Shown here piece by piece: positions 42,211 through 53,030 of a stretch of DNA of 64,000 bases (within the stretch, counting starts at the first letter, position 1; each line of letters begins with the position of its first letter). The notes below the pieces were generated by a model that was given only the letters and a program-made list of their open reading frames with translations, was not told the origin of the DNA and did no database searches. The stretch lies in the NCBI GenBank assembly GCA_019925095.2, contig CM034390.1, forward strand, positions 3,025,501 through 3,089,500. Reading direction: 5' to 3'. Made by a program: the position numbers and the translations under genes. Source of the stretch: Dendrolimus kikuchii (Eukaryota > Arthropoda > Insecta > Lepidoptera > Lasiocampidae).

Positions 42211-42800
42211 GGAATTGTAATTCCCGCGGTCGGGCGACCACTCGTAAGAGGCAACCAAGCAGACGGCCCACCAGATAGAAAAGGATCACCGCTGTCTATA
42301 GACGTTTGGAACACTACGGCTGATGCCAACTCGTTGCCGGGCTCTAGGAAATTTACAACGTCCTTCTTAAATGACCCCATGTGGTAGCGCAGAGGGACGT
42401 TCCCTCCAAGTCATTTTTTTTTTAAATTTATTGCAGGAGTTCAGCAGAGAGGCAGACGGCCCACTGAATATGAAAAGCGGTTACCATCGCCAATGGACAT
42501 TTGCAACACCAAAGGTGCTACAAATGCGCTGCTGCTCTCTTAAGTGAGTCTGGAACCTGGTCACTAATGCCGGAACACAACTCAAAGTTGTTATGGCGGC
42601 ATGCTCTAGACCAGGGTTGGTAGCCATCCAGTCGGGCAAATGCGCTACCACCTGGCTGTGGGTTGTTTAGTCGCCTCTTACGGCAGGCCGCCCGGCCGCA
42701 GGAAATTGTATCCTTTCTCCGTTCCTGCACGGTTCCTGTACGTGGAGTAAACGTTCTATAGAACTGTTGCGCAGTTGAGCGCGGTAGCTCAAGAAAATGA
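42211..42800 (-). repeat. Family A' repeat split by a family A copy
   Basis: Left part GCAGACGGCCCACCAGATAG to GACGTTCCCTCCAAGTC; right part TGGAGTAAACGTTCTATAGA. In the copy at 5405-5640 these are contiguous, so family A copy 15 is a later insertion. Confidence 0.6.
42412..42732 (-). repeat. Family A LINE 3' end (copy 15)
   Basis: T-run, GCAGGAGTTCAGCAGAGAGG to CCGTTCCTGCACGG. Inserted in the A' repeat. Confidence 0.8.
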
Positions 42801-42811
42801 GGGTAAACATC

Positions 42812-42955
42812 CCGCCACAACCTTGAGTTGTGTTCCGACATCAGTGGCCAGATTCCAGTCCCCTCCTTAAGGTCGGCAGCACATTGACACAATGTGCATA
42901 GGCGATGGCGATCAATTTCAAAGTGGGCCGTTTAGCCTCTCTGCTGTAATCCAGC
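42812..42955 (+). repeat. Family A related fragment
   Basis: CCACAACCTTGAGTTGTGTT to GCCTCTCTGCTGTAATCCAG. More diverged than other copies, and opposite in orientation to copy 15. Confidence 0.6.
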
Positions 42956-43100
42956 TGTATTTTTTTTTCTAAAATGCTTACGGAACCCTATACAACAAAT
43001 AATACAAATACGTTCAGATATCATCCAACAACCCACCCTAGGGAAAGATGGTCTATAATTAATGATATTTTTTCTTACCCTATTAATTTGTTCAATTAAG

Positions 43101-43640
43101 CGGAAATTATACGCCTATCACGCCTGTTTCCCATAGGCAGAGATTATGGATCTCCAATTGTGACGATCCTGACAAACAACTTTCGCTTCATCTACTTTCA
43201 TTAACCTCTTCATACTTGCACGTTTATTTGAGAAGCCTTTTACCTGACCTCTCTTTAACACTTCTGATATTTGAACATGGTGTGTTCGTCTCGGTCTACC
43301 GGCAGTAATTATTCACAATACTGTCATACATTTGTTTTGTGGTTCTACTTTTATCCATTCTCTCTAGATATCCAAGCCACCTTAACATAACTTTTTCAAC
43401 TCTTGTTATTACATCTTATTCCAATCTACAACATTCCCTTGTCTCACTGTTTCTTTTCAATCATTCAAGCTAGCCGCACATATACTTCTCAAAGCTCTCA
43501 TTTCAACTGCGTTTATCCTACTTTCATGATTCTTCTGTCATACATCATGGTGGCGTGGTGGTTGGCACCAACACCCCTTTATGGACAGCCAAGCGTGCCT
43601 TTACAGACAATTTCACTTTCATGTTACATGATAAGATGAT
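43101..43640 (-). pseudogene. Highly decayed RTE-like LINE fragment
   Basis: On the minus strand near 43560-43470 the sequence reads ...NAVEMRALRSICAAS after stops, parallel to family B NAVEMRALRKICGV. The preceding plus-strand text (CCATAGGCAGAGATTATGGA, CTCGGTCTACC) corresponds to the GRP-R region in reverse. No frame is intact. Confidence 0.55.
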
Positions 43641-43914
43641 AATCATCAAATTACAAACAGCTCGCCTGTATGCGATTAGGACTCAAAAATATTGAATTTC
43701 TCTATAAAATACAATAAGGATATTAGATATAGATAGAATCTAATTCTTCGGTCCAGTTTAAATATTAATTCAGTTTTTTTTAAATAAAATTTTAGTATTG
43801 ATAATGAGGACATAAGTGACAACTCTGACCCTCACCGGTCACTATCACTGTATAAGCGCACTGACACCATGCCAGTGCTCATTTATGTAATAAATAATAT
43901 TTATAATTAATAAA

Positions 43915-44155
43915 TCTATTTTATATATAGAACATCCGTATATACTGCATTTATATATTTATTACTAGAATGTAAGAAATTGTACTATGTATACCACCAC
44001 CATCATTATATTCTCAATTCAGTCCTGGGGTTATCTGGAAGAGATCGCTTTTTAGCGATAAGACCGCCTTTTCCGCATAATGAGACATAGTTTTAGTCTG
44101 TAAGTTCTTTTTTGTATTGGTGCACAATAAAGAGTTATTGATGATTGAACAATAA
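43915..44155 (+). mobile_element. CR1-group LINE 3' end (copy 3)
   Basis: TTATCTGGAAGAGATCGCTT then TTTAGCGATAAGACCGCC and CACAATAAAGAGTTATTGAT. Collinear with 20205-20455. Confidence 0.7.
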
Positions 44156-44174
44156 AAATTTCAAAATGATTTAA

Positions 44175-44485
44175 TACATAACTTCACGCCAATCCCCTTG
44201 CGGGGTAGGCACGAACAACAGAGCGCCATTTAGGCTTATTCTTACACACCTCACTTGCTTCTTTGACATTCACAGCTCTTGTCATGCACGCTCGTCTGTT
44301 CTTAGGGCTCCTGACATCACCTTCTGCTAGTACACGATCAATTTGATCATGGAAAGTGTCGTGCCCTCCACGACTTCTGCATCCATCCACTTTTGCATTG
44401 TATATCTGTTTAGTCATTCTTTCCACATGCCCGAACCACCGGAGCATTTCTTTCCTTACCTTCACCCCGACACTCTCTCTCACTC
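44175..44485 (-). mobile_element. Family B RTE LINE 3' fragment (copy B13)
   Basis: Minus-strand frame from ESVGVKVRKEMLRWFGHVER to ARGLA-stop at 44184. A 12-bp deletion removes MHDE, and RGRPRHTF is altered to RGGHDTF. Tail is short (TATGTATTAAAT). Confidence 0.82.
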
Positions 44486-45091
44486 GATTTAAAACAATTG
44501 TAATGAAATAAAGGAGCCCAAGCTTAACTTTCAAATTTCAATTTTCTCTTTCGGGTCCTCTTTTCGGTAATCAAAATAATATTTAAGCAGTCCCGAATGA
44601 ATAGATATTTCTAGGTAAGCACGCTTTATAGTCGATCGGGGTGATATAGCGGACAAACGCAAAGCAATATTACCAATTTAAAAAACTGTATTTATGTCAA
44701 ACGAGTTCCATTTAAAAATAGAATCAAAATGGCGGCTTAAAAAATATTGCTCTTAAGATCTTTATTCTCTATAAATTAATGTTTTCTTCAACTCGAAGGC
44801 TTATTAAATTAATCTCTTCGTAAGTACATTATAGATGATGAATCGACGTCGTAATTTGTATAGGTCTGGTGATTTTCTGTGCAACGCAAAAAAGTTAATT
44901 AGTGAAATACGCTTGGTTTTGATGGTACGAAATTAAATATTATGATAAATGATTTCAATGCGTATTCAAAAAGTTATCCTTATTTGTATTATTACGCTTC
45001 AATTTTAATTATGTTCTATTACACAACAACGGAGACGCTTGACTCGTTAGACCATCAGTGACAGAGAGCTGACATGACTCCTTAGCTTTCA
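44486..45091. other. Intergenic, nothing recognised
   Basis: No supported feature. Confidence 0.4.
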
Positions 45092-45233
45092 ATGGCCGGT
45101 TTCTATATCTTACTCTACATTCACTTGCCCTACACCATCGGTTGAATTTTGACATTACGTGAACAGAGCTTATGTCAAACTCTAACCGATAGTAACGCAA
45201 ATGAACGGTCGGTAGGATATAGGAACCGGCCAT
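45092..45233. mobile_element. Palindromic MITE, 142 bp
   Basis: Terminal repeats of 22 bp starting ATGGCCGGTT (45092-45113 and 45212-45233) match with two differences. The inner part is also complementary (CCATCGGTTGAATTTTGACA with TGTCAAACTCTAACCGAT). No ORF. I could not define a target duplication, so the superfamily is open. It abuts the 3' end of the CR1-group LINE. Confidence 0.75.
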
Positions 45234-45539
45234 AATGCTGTGTCGTTCTATAAATTTCGAAACCTAGATATTTATTACAAACACATTTAAATTAGAACAA
45301 TGGGCGGCCTTATCGCTTATAGCGATCTCTTCCAGGCAACCCGGTGTCTAAGGAGATATTACAAGAAAATTAAATAATATTTGGTGGCTTAACTAAATTG
45401 AAACTAATTCAATCGTAATTGAAGAGAAAAAAAAATACAATAATAAACTAATAAAGACATACATAATTAAATTAAAATAATATAAATTACATATACTTAC
45501 ATGCGAATAATAATAGAATTCCATTTACTGCAACACATT

Positions 45540-48476
45540 TTATTTAGCGGACAAATAATGGTCAGTGATCAAGTGTTTGAATGTACCAATGGATGTAGCT
45601 TGTCTGATTTTCAAGGGAAGGGAGTTCCACAGGCGAACAGCCTGTACGGCAAAAGAGTTTCCTACAAAGGACGAAGTGTGTTTAGGTATCGTTAGCAGAA
45701 GATTTTCATTTGAGCGCAAATTACAGGAATGAGATTGATAGAGGAAACTAAAAAGTTCCTTTAAATATGGGGGAGTACAGGGATTGAAAAGGATATTGTG
45801 CAGAAGTGAGAGTAAGTGAACATTCCGGCGAAGGCGAATTGGCAACCATTTAAGCTTATTACGAAATTCGGAGATATGGTCATATTTACGCAACCCAAAT
45901 ATGAACCGGATACAAACATTTTGGAGGCGTTCAAGCTTATCTAGTTGTTCTTGGGTGATATCTAGATAGCAAGCATCAGCATAATCAATTAGAGGGAGAA
46001 GCAAGGATTGAGCAAGCATAACCTTAGTAGCAGTAGGTAGGAAATTCTTCAGTCTTCTTAGTGAAGCAGATGACGCGAAGAGTTTCCGACTGATTTCAGT
46101 CAGGTGAGGCCGCCAAGACAGTTCTCTGTCAATGATTATTCCTAAATTTTTAACAGTTTCACTGATTTCAATGTGCACACCATCAAACACAACATGGGGA
46201 AGCGAAGACCAGTCAATTTTGGAGACAAGCCTAGAGCTGCCGACAATAATAATCTTAGTTTTTTTCGGATTAACGCTCAGGCCATAGGCTTGGCTCCAGT
46301 TAACAATTTTTGTAAAGTCCCTATTTGTGGTTTGGATTGCTTCTGAAAGTCGGTTAAAATTACATTGAGTGTAGATTTGTAAATCATCTGCATAAAGGTG
46401 GTAAGACGAAGAAAGGTTATTGGAAATCGAGTTAATGAAGATAGCAAATAAGAGAGGTGATAAAACGCCGCCCTGTGGAACACCAGCAGACAAAGCACAC
46501 CACGACGAGTAAATATCATCTATGCAAATGCGCTGCCGGCGTCCAAACAGGTAAGTACGAAACCAGTCAATAACTGTTGGAGATATGTTAAGAGAACTCA
46601 AGATTCCAAGAAGGACATCAAAATCAACATTATTAAAAGCACTACTGAAGTCAAGCAGCGACAGTATAGTCAATAGACCATTTCCCATACCATGACGGAT
46701 ATCTTCAGTAATTTTAACTAGCGCAGTAGTGGTACTATAGCCTGGACGGAAACCGGATTGGAAAGGATTAATAAGGGAATTGGTGTTAAGGAAGACGCTG
46801 AGTTGCTTGTGCACAAGGCGCTCCAGAACTTTAGAGAGGAAAGGTAGAATGGAAATGGGACGATATTCGGAAAAGGAAGAGGGATTGGGTTTTTTTGGTA
46901 AAGGGATTACTTGGGCTTGCTTCCAGGAATCAGGAAATGTACCAGAAGATATGGAGGCATTAAAGATGTGGGTGATCACATGAATGATATCGTCTAATAT
47001 AGGAATGATCATATTGCGGCTAATACTGTCGCTGCCGACAGCATTAGAGCTGATAGACATTAAGCTCTTCTTAACATCACAATCAGAAAATTGACAGAAG
47101 TTGAAAGAAGGATATGTAGGAGTTGGCGTGTTAGAAAGTAAATTTATAGTTGCAGTTTTAGATTGCCTATCAAATTTGGCATTAGAGGAGAAGTGCTGAT
47201 TTAACAGGTCGAAGTTTAGATCTTTTGAAAGAGAATCCGAAGGTTTGCCAACTCCTAAAGATTTAAGAAACTTCCAAATTTTTGCAGGATCGTCAATTTC
47301 AAGAGATTTATGAATATAACGGCGTTGAGCGTCTCTACACACCCTATTGCAGAGATTACGAGTCTTGACGAATTTTATGCGGTTTGCATCTGTAGGCTTC
47401 ATTTTGTATTTGCTCCTAGCTACGCATTTTTTGTGCTGTAACGATTTTATTTCATCTGTCAGCCAGGGAGCAGGTAGATGTTTAATTTTTATAGCCTTTA
47501 CGGGTGCATGTAAATCATACAGCTTAATCAAAGCTGCATTAAATACATGCACCTTTACATCGACAGAAACTGCATTGTAGACATCGGACCAATCAATTTC
47601 ACGAGCATCCTTAATGAGATTGTCCATAACTATGCCACTAAAGTTACGCTGCATACGAATTTTAGGTTTAGTTTTAGGAGGGCGCATTTTATAAGAAACA
47701 AAGATCATGTCATGATACGAAAAGGCATCTGCTGAGCACTGACCATGTGTAGATACATAGGAAGGACAACTTACTAAAATCAGGTCGAGAAGAGAAGGAG
47801 TACAATTTGGAAAATGGTGAGTAGCAGATAATGGAAGAATAGAAAGATTAGAGGATTTAATGACATTTTCAAAATTAATTGAGCGAGAGTCACGCTTTAT
47901 GAGACATGTATTAAAGTCGCCCATAATAATTATATGTTCATATGTCACATTAAAATCAGCTAGTAGCTCTTCAAAGGTGGAGAAGAAATTTACTCTAAGG
48001 GAGGGGCTATAAAATACACCGAGAAGTAGACGCTTATGACCTAAGATTGCTTCAATAAATAAGCATTCCCCTGTATCAGGTGGAGATGGTTGAAGAGATG
48101 TTTTGACTACTCTATAAGGAATGTGTGAGCGGATGTAAATAGCTACACCTCCACCAGTGATACTAAGGCGATCATGGCGCACCAGTTCAAACCCTGGCAA
48201 ATTATAAGAGGAGGTAGGGAGACAAGGTTTAAACCATGTTTCGGACACCAAGATTGCATGTACATTCTGATTATTGAGCGATGCTTGCATATCAGTGAAA
48301 TGAACCGGAATGCTCTGCGCATTGATATGAACGATATTGAAATTTAGGGAAAAGTTAGACAGATGAGAATCTATTACTGCATGAAGTGAGGGAGCATCAT
48401 TAGAACCAAGACTATCGGAGCAAGAAAAATAATCATCTGAATCACTGTCATCACTGCTTAATTGTTGCATTACCAA
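45540..48476 (-). CDS. LINE ORF2: endonuclease-reverse transcriptase (CR1 group)
   Basis: 978-residue enzyme for target-primed reverse transcription: the endonuclease nicks the target and the RT copies the element RNA. Endonuclease (about 45-260): VHINAQSI (49-56), catalytic-site glutamate in SETW (E79), GDFN (186-189) and SYHD (253-256). Reverse transcriptase (about 510-770): EYRPISILPFLSKVLERL, FRPGYSTTTAL, motif A LLDFSSAF (D609), GVPQGGVLSP (665-674) and catalytic YADD (695-698). Motif A has AFN where AFD is usual, but the metal-binding aspartate is kept. No RNase H is seen. The C-terminus carries VRLWNSLPLKIRQATS, common to this group. An acidic Ser/Asp-rich N-terminus (residues 7-27) precedes the endonuclease. 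A second Met at residue 3 is also possible as start. Confidence 0.92.
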   Translation of the reverse strand: MVMQQLSSDDSDSDDYFSCSDSLGSNDAPSLHAVIDSHLSNFSLNFNIVHINAQSIPVHFTDMQASLNNQNVHAILVSETWFKPCLPTSSYNLPGFELVRHDRLSITGGGVAIYIRSHIPYRVVKTSLQPSPPDTGECLFIEAILGHKRLLLGVFYSPSLRVNFFSTFEELLADFNVTYEHIIIMGDFNTCLIKRDSRSINFENVIKSSNLSILPLSATHHFPNCTPSLLDLILVSCPSYVSTHGQCSADAFSYHDMIFVSYKMRPPKTKPKIRMQRNFSGIVMDNLIKDAREIDWSDVYNAVSVDVKVHVFNAALIKLYDLHAPVKAIKIKHLPAPWLTDEIKSLQHKKCVARSKYKMKPTDANRIKFVKTRNLCNRVCRDAQRRYIHKSLEIDDPAKIWKFLKSLGVGKPSDSLSKDLNFDLLNQHFSSNAKFDRQSKTATINLLSNTPTPTYPSFNFCQFSDCDVKKSLMSISSNAVGSDSISRNMIIPILDDIIHVITHIFNASISSGTFPDSWKQAQVIPLPKKPNPSSFSEYRPISILPFLSKVLERLVHKQLSVFLNTNSLINPFQSGFRPGYSTTTALVKITEDIRHGMGNGLLTILSLLDFSSAFNNVDFDVLLGILSSLNISPTVIDWFRTYLFGRRQRICIDDIYSSWCALSAGVPQGGVLSPLLFAIFINSISNNLSSSYHLYADDLQIYTQCNFNRLSEAIQTTNRDFTKIVNWSQAYGLSVNPKKTKIIIVGSSRLVSKIDWSSLPHVVFDGVHIEISETVKNLGIIIDRELSWRPHLTEISRKLFASSASLRRLKNFLPTATKVMLAQSLLLPLIDYADACYLDITQEQLDKLERLQNVCIRFIFGLRKYDHISEFRNKLKWLPIRLRRNVHLLSLLHNILFNPCTPPYLKELFSFLYQSHSCNLRSNENLLLTIPKHTSSFVGNSFAVQAVRLWNSLPLKIRQATSIGTFKHLITDHYLSAK

Positions 48477-49074
48477 TGAATATTACTAATATATGATAAA
48501 ATTATGTAAGTTATAAGTATATGAACTAATAACCAATAAATACCAATAAAATTATTAATTAATACTAGTAAAATAAAAATAATTTTCAACTAGCTTCACT
48601 GCCTGTGCTGTTGCATTACATTGTACTGAATACAAAAAAGTATATATACGTATACTAGATAAAAATAGTTTAAATATATACAACTATTAATATCTATTAT
48701 ACATTATTATAGTAGATATTAATAGATAGAAAACGAAAAATACATTACAAAAGTTTGATACACTAAGAAAAAAAAAAATACAATAAAATAAAAAAAATAA
48801 GTTATGTCAATTATACGGAGGAACAGATAAGTTTCCGAACGTTCCATTGCATATTGTTATAAATAGCTACACACAGATTTCGGAACGTGCCTCAACAAAA
48901 ACGAGTGGTAAATTTATATCCACCTACATTATTAGATTAAAATATTTTAACTATTGCATAAACAAACAACTATAACAAAAGCGACATTATTAACACTTAA
49001 ATGGAATAATAGTAGTATAAAAACACAACATAGATATCAAAGACAGTGACCATCACACATCATTTGAAGTTCGT
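48477..49074. other. Spacer between ORF1 and ORF2 of the CR1-group LINE
   Basis: About 600 bp without a coding frame. AT-rich, part of the bicistronic element. Confidence 0.6.
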
Positions 49075-49869
49075 CTATTTCTTAGCGGCCATACGACGAG
49101 TTGTAGGTTGCTGCTCCTTTGATGTAATAGAAGGCAAGGTGGGCATAGCAGTAGTCTGCGGGAGATTTATCTCACTTAAGTCCTCGATGCGGCTAATACT
49201 ATGTCGAGATCCATCTTGACCTACCACGTATATATTGCCGTCACGAGACCAGCACTTCGAAATGCCGAACTCTTGCCTCGCGCGCATGAACAGATCATGT
49301 CTGTGCTTTGTCAAGAACTCCGATAATGTTACGCCCGAACCTTTTAATTGCGTTTTTGCGGACCATATCTTGCTGCGAACAGCGACGTCAGACAACTTGA
49401 GCAAAATTGGGCGCGGCTTAGAAGAAGTGGACTTGCCTATCCTGTGGCAGCGGTTGATGTTATCCAATGAAAAATTACTGATTTTCAGTTTAGTGCAGAT
49501 AATATTCTTCACAAGAGCAGGGGCATCTTCTTGCTTTTCTTCAGGCACTCCATGCAGAAGTAATATTTTGCGTCTAGTACGCATCTCCAAATTGTCAATA
49601 GAACGTGACATTAGCATCATTTGATCCTGGAGAGACTTTAATGACTTCAAAATAAGGTTTTTGAAAGACAAGAATTCTGTACTCAATGTGGATATGTTGG
49701 TAGTTGGAGTTGCATTTCTCAGCTCACCTTCAAAGGCTTCCATTCGCTGCATGAAAACTGAGGATAGCTCAGCAAAGGCCTTTTGATTTGCGTCCATGAT
49801 ATCACACAGTGGGTTATAAGTGTTTCCGTGAAAGTGACAGAAATAATGTAGATTTATAGGAGATAACAC
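49075..49869 (-). CDS. LINE ORF1: RNA-binding protein with coiled coil
   Basis: 264 residues. Residues ~25-110 look like a coiled coil (heptad-rich, FLSFKNLILKSLKSLQDQMM, SRSIDNLEMRTRRK). Residues ~105-180 (ILLLHGVPEEKQEDAPALVK, then INRCHRIGK and RPILLKLSDVAVRSKIW) resemble the RRM-like fold of L1-type ORF1 proteins. Residues ~185-235 form a C-terminal domain (FLTKHRHDLFMRARQEFGIS, GNIYVVGQDGSRHSI). Such proteins trimerise and chaperone the element RNA. There are no zinc knuckles, unlike the Jockey and R1 gags here. A Met at residue 25 (MDANQ) is an alternative start, as the first 24 residues are hydrophobic/aromatic and may be untranslated. Confidence 0.85.
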   Translation of the reverse strand: MLSPINLHYFCHFHGNTYNPLCDIMDANQKAFAELSSVFMQRMEAFEGELRNATPTTNISTLSTEFLSFKNLILKSLKSLQDQMMLMSRSIDNLEMRTRRKILLLHGVPEEKQEDAPALVKNIICTKLKISNFSLDNINRCHRIGKSTSSKPRPILLKLSDVAVRSKIWSAKTQLKGSGVTLSEFLTKHRHDLFMRARQEFGISKCWSRDGNIYVVGQDGSRHSISRIEDLSEINLPQTTAMPTLPSITSKEQQPTTRRMAAKK

Positions 49870-49960
49870 TCAGGCAAGTGATTTGAGCTAGTTGTTTTAA
49901 AATGACATATGTTTAAGATTAATAAATTAACTTTAAATAATTAAAATTAAGAAATTTAGA

Positions 49961-50939
49961 GAGCTCTTTTTATTACGTGTTAACTATTTGACAGTTTTAT
50001 CGACTCATTATGTAAACAGTCAAACGATCTTTCAGGGTGTCTAAGTGGACGTATTTCTAGGTCGGTAATACGAATATGATAAGCATCAAAATAAAGTTAA
50101 ACTTTATGCTGTGTCTTACGTTAACTATATCTAGACACGAGTTAATTGCACTAAGCGATTCTCGAAAAGAAGCGGCTTTAGGCCCCCTGATCAACACTTA
50201 TTTCTGTCACCTGTAAGCGTTCGCAACATCGTCTTTTTCTCAAACTACATCATCATGTTGTAAGGCAGAGGGAAAATTCGACGAGAAATTCCCAACTACC
50301 CTTAATTGTTTTCGGAAGAAATTTTCAAGACAGTCGTTCTGCATTTTAGGATTGTAACTTAAGGATATGAGGACAAGTGGCACAAAATAAACACTGAACA
50401 TCGCTTCAGTCATTGCTATTTTTTATTTTGACACCCACTTATGACAGCACTGCGTCCAACTAATTGTTATTCTTGTCAGCACTGAAACGATTTACGACCA
50501 ATAAATGTTTTAGCTGAAATGTTTTTAATTTGAATAAAAACGGTACAGTTTGAAGAATGTGTCGGAATGATTGTATTTTACTAGATTTTAAAGCCTAACG
50601 AAAGCGCTAGACCAATGTTGCCAACTTAGTGCTTGCCGATAGTTCTAAGATTCTTCGTCTCTGTGAACATCCAAAAAAATTAACGAAGTCATCGCTCGCG
50701 AAATGAGCATTACCAGTGTGAAAGGATTTATGGCAATGTCGACTCACCAAATATTCGACCGTCCCGACAACGGGCGCACCACGAATTATGGATGTCGATT
50801 GAGGCGTCAAAACTTGAATAGTCTACTAGCAACAAATGTGGAAATCCTACACTGGGGCTCAGCATAATATTTAGCGTCTCTTAATAGTAGATAGTTACAC
50901 AAGAGGTGAAAGTGATGCCTTTCACCTGAGGTTCGAGGT
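49961..50939. other. Intergenic, nothing recognised
   Basis: About 1 kb without supported features. Confidence 0.4.
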
Positions 50940-51211
50940 ATCCGTGCAGGAACGGAGAAAGAATACAATTTCCTGCGGCCGGGCGGCCTGTCGTAAGAGG
51001 CGACAAAACAACAACCACCCCTGGTCTAGAGTACGCCGCCATAACATCCTTGAGTTGTGTTCCGGCAATAGTGATCAGGTTCCAGTCTCCCTTAAGAGAG
51101 CAGCAGCGCATTTGTAGCACCTTTGATGCTGCAACTGTCAATAGGCGATGGTAACCGCTTTCCATCATGTGGGCCGTCTGCCTATCTGCTGAACTCTTGC
51201 AATGAAAAAAA
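50940..51211 (+). repeat. Family A LINE 3' end (copy 16, internally deleted)
   Basis: CCGTGCAGGAACGGAGAAAG to CTGAACTCTTGCAATGAAAAAA. About 45 bp after GGCGACAAAACAAC are missing. Confidence 0.8.
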
Positions 51212-51795
51212 GGTTAACACTCTACTTTTCTGCTTCTTAAAGAAAAACTTATTAATCAAACAAACAACTACTTCTCTAATGCAATTAGGCGGTAAATCCA
51301 TATCTAAATCTGATGAACTCATTTAATACGTCACATATGAAACGTCAAGTATATTTCTTTTCTGCGGCATTTGACACGCCAGTTTTTTTTTTGTCACTGA
51401 TAATAGTAAATATTAAGCTCAAATTCATGTAAATTAAGTAGTAATTTACTAATAAGTAATTTGGTGTTATAAAATTTCATTACAATATCTGCCGCGATTT
51501 AGCAGTGGCTGTCAAAAAAGTTGGGACATGAGTCGCATGTATTATCTATGGTTCGTATAGTTTTTTAAGCTTTTTGACAACAGGAAAAATCGTTTCTCAG
51601 GGACGAAAAGTACTATTTTCAGCCCTGTGATCAGGCAATTCCAAATGTCCAAACTTTCAGAACATGAGAAATTAAAATTATATTTTTCCCTACACCGAAA
51701 TATCGACGCGTATCGGAATGTCATCTTCAAAAGACCTATAACTATGTCGACAAACTACGTTCAAGTTTGACGAAGAAAATGTCTTTAAAGACATT
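51212..51795. other. Intergenic, nothing recognised
   Basis: No supported feature. Confidence 0.4.
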
Positions 51796-51807
51796 GTAAT
51801 TTTTGGA

Positions 51808-52137
51808 GAAAGAGAGTGTCGGGGTGAAGGTAAGGAAAGGAATGCTCCGGTGGTTCGGGCATGTGAAAAGATTGCATGATGAAAGAATGACTAAACAGAT
51901 ATACAATGCAAAAGTGGATGGATGCAGAAGTCGTGGAAGGCCACGACACACCTTCCATGATCAAATTGATCGTGTACTAGCGGAAGGTGATGTCAGGAGC
52001 CTTAAGAACAGACGAGTCTGCATGACAAGAGTTATGAATGTCAAGGAAGCAAGTGAGGTGTGTAAGAATGGGCCTAAATGACGCTCTGTTGTTCGTGCCT
52101 ACCCCGCAAGGGAACTGGCGTGAAGTTATGTATGTAT
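51808..52137 (+). mobile_element. Family B RTE LINE 3' fragment (copy B14)
   Basis: Frame from ESVGVKVRKGMLRWFGHV to a premature stop (TGA at 52079-52081, CGC to TGA change), then the ATGT tail. Target duplication GTAATTTTTGGA at 51796-51807 and 52138-52149. Confidence 0.88.
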
Positions 52138-52149
52138 GTAATTTTTGGA

Positions 52150-52559
52150 TTTTTTTTTTTATAAAAAATATAATCTAATTAAGCTTTTATTTAAATACTG
52201 TATTTTTAATGCTTTTTTCGAAACATGTACCACCCAAACTAGCGCTTTTTAGGAATTGACACAACACGTTTCCTCTAACGACAGTTGGCAACACCGCGTT
52301 GGACTCCGTGATATGAATGCTGAATTGAAGATATTTTGGGACACCTATAAATCTTTTATATTTGTTACGCTATTTAAATTGTAGGTATTGCATTTATATG
52401 TTAATCTTAATAGATAGATTTAAACAAAATATTTAAATGGTGGGACGCATGATTTGAGCACGTGTACTAGTTGACTGTATTTATTACCGGTGCCTTCTTA
52501 CTACAAAGATTAGGATTCGAATCCTGGCAAACAGCACCATTCAGTGTTTACATTATTAG
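52150..52559. other. Intergenic; weak box-B-like site
   Basis: GGATTCGAATCCTGG near 52511 resembles a tRNA/SINE box B but no box A lies at the right distance. Nothing else supported. Confidence 0.35.
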
Positions 52560-52878
52560 ACCGTGTCAGGAACACCCGCATCCGCGGCAGTCTTCATGTC
52601 CGTGACACAGCAGACAAATTACAAGAGTCGCTTACGTTGGTATGGCCGCGTTTTACGGAGACCGGCTAATAATGTGGGGAACTAAAATTGTTCCCCACGT
52701 TATTATTGTCTAGCCATGCCGCCTCAGCCAGGTCCGGATCGCAGGGGAAGGATCAAGAAATGCTAGCTTGACGTTGTGATGGATGATATGTGTATCATCA
52801 ATATTTTCAAAACGTGATGCTAATAGTCGGAGCGAACGCTCCGAATGCAACCGGGATTAACGCTCCGATAATGATGAT
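52560..52878 (+). pseudogene. LINE remnant (family I, copy 3) with internal snap-back
   Basis: GTCAGGAACACCCGCATCCG, TTGGTATGGCCGCGTTTTAC, GGAGCGAACGCTCCGAATGC and a GATGATGATGA tail, collinear with 19130-19480. An extra hairpin AATAATGTGGGGAAC / GTTCCCCACGTTATT (52668-52704) interrupts it. Confidence 0.65.
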
Positions 52879-52879
52879 G

Positions 52880-52982
52880 ATACATACATACATACATAAC
52901 TTCACGCCAGTTCCCTTGCGGGGTAGGTACGAACAACAAAGTGCCATTTAGGCTTATTCTTACACACCTCACTTGCCTCTTT
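52880..52982 (-). mobile_element. Family B RTE 3' fragment (copy B15)
   Basis: CATACATACATAACTTCACG to CACTTGCCTCTTTGA; antisense, only ~100 bp. Confidence 0.8.
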
Positions 52983-53030
52983 GATGATGATGATTGTTAG
53001 TATAATAGGTTTAATATAACCACGCACATT

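Larger units (their letters stand above)
45255..49960 (-). mobile_element. CR1-group LINE with both ORFs open
   Basis: Minus-strand LINE: ORF1 at 49869-49075, a ~600-bp spacer, ORF2 at 48476-45540, then a ~280-bp 3' end with CCTGGAAGAGATCGCTATAA and GCGATAAGGCCGCCCATTG. Truncated relatives of this end lie at 3701, 20205 and 43915. Both ORFs are uninterrupted and key catalytic motifs remain, so the copy may be recent. The 5' limit given is approximate. Confidence 0.8.

Noticed and set aside
45501..47735. Several plus-strand frames of 60-80 codons
   Set aside because: They lie opposite the intact 978-codon LINE ORF2 and have no motifs.
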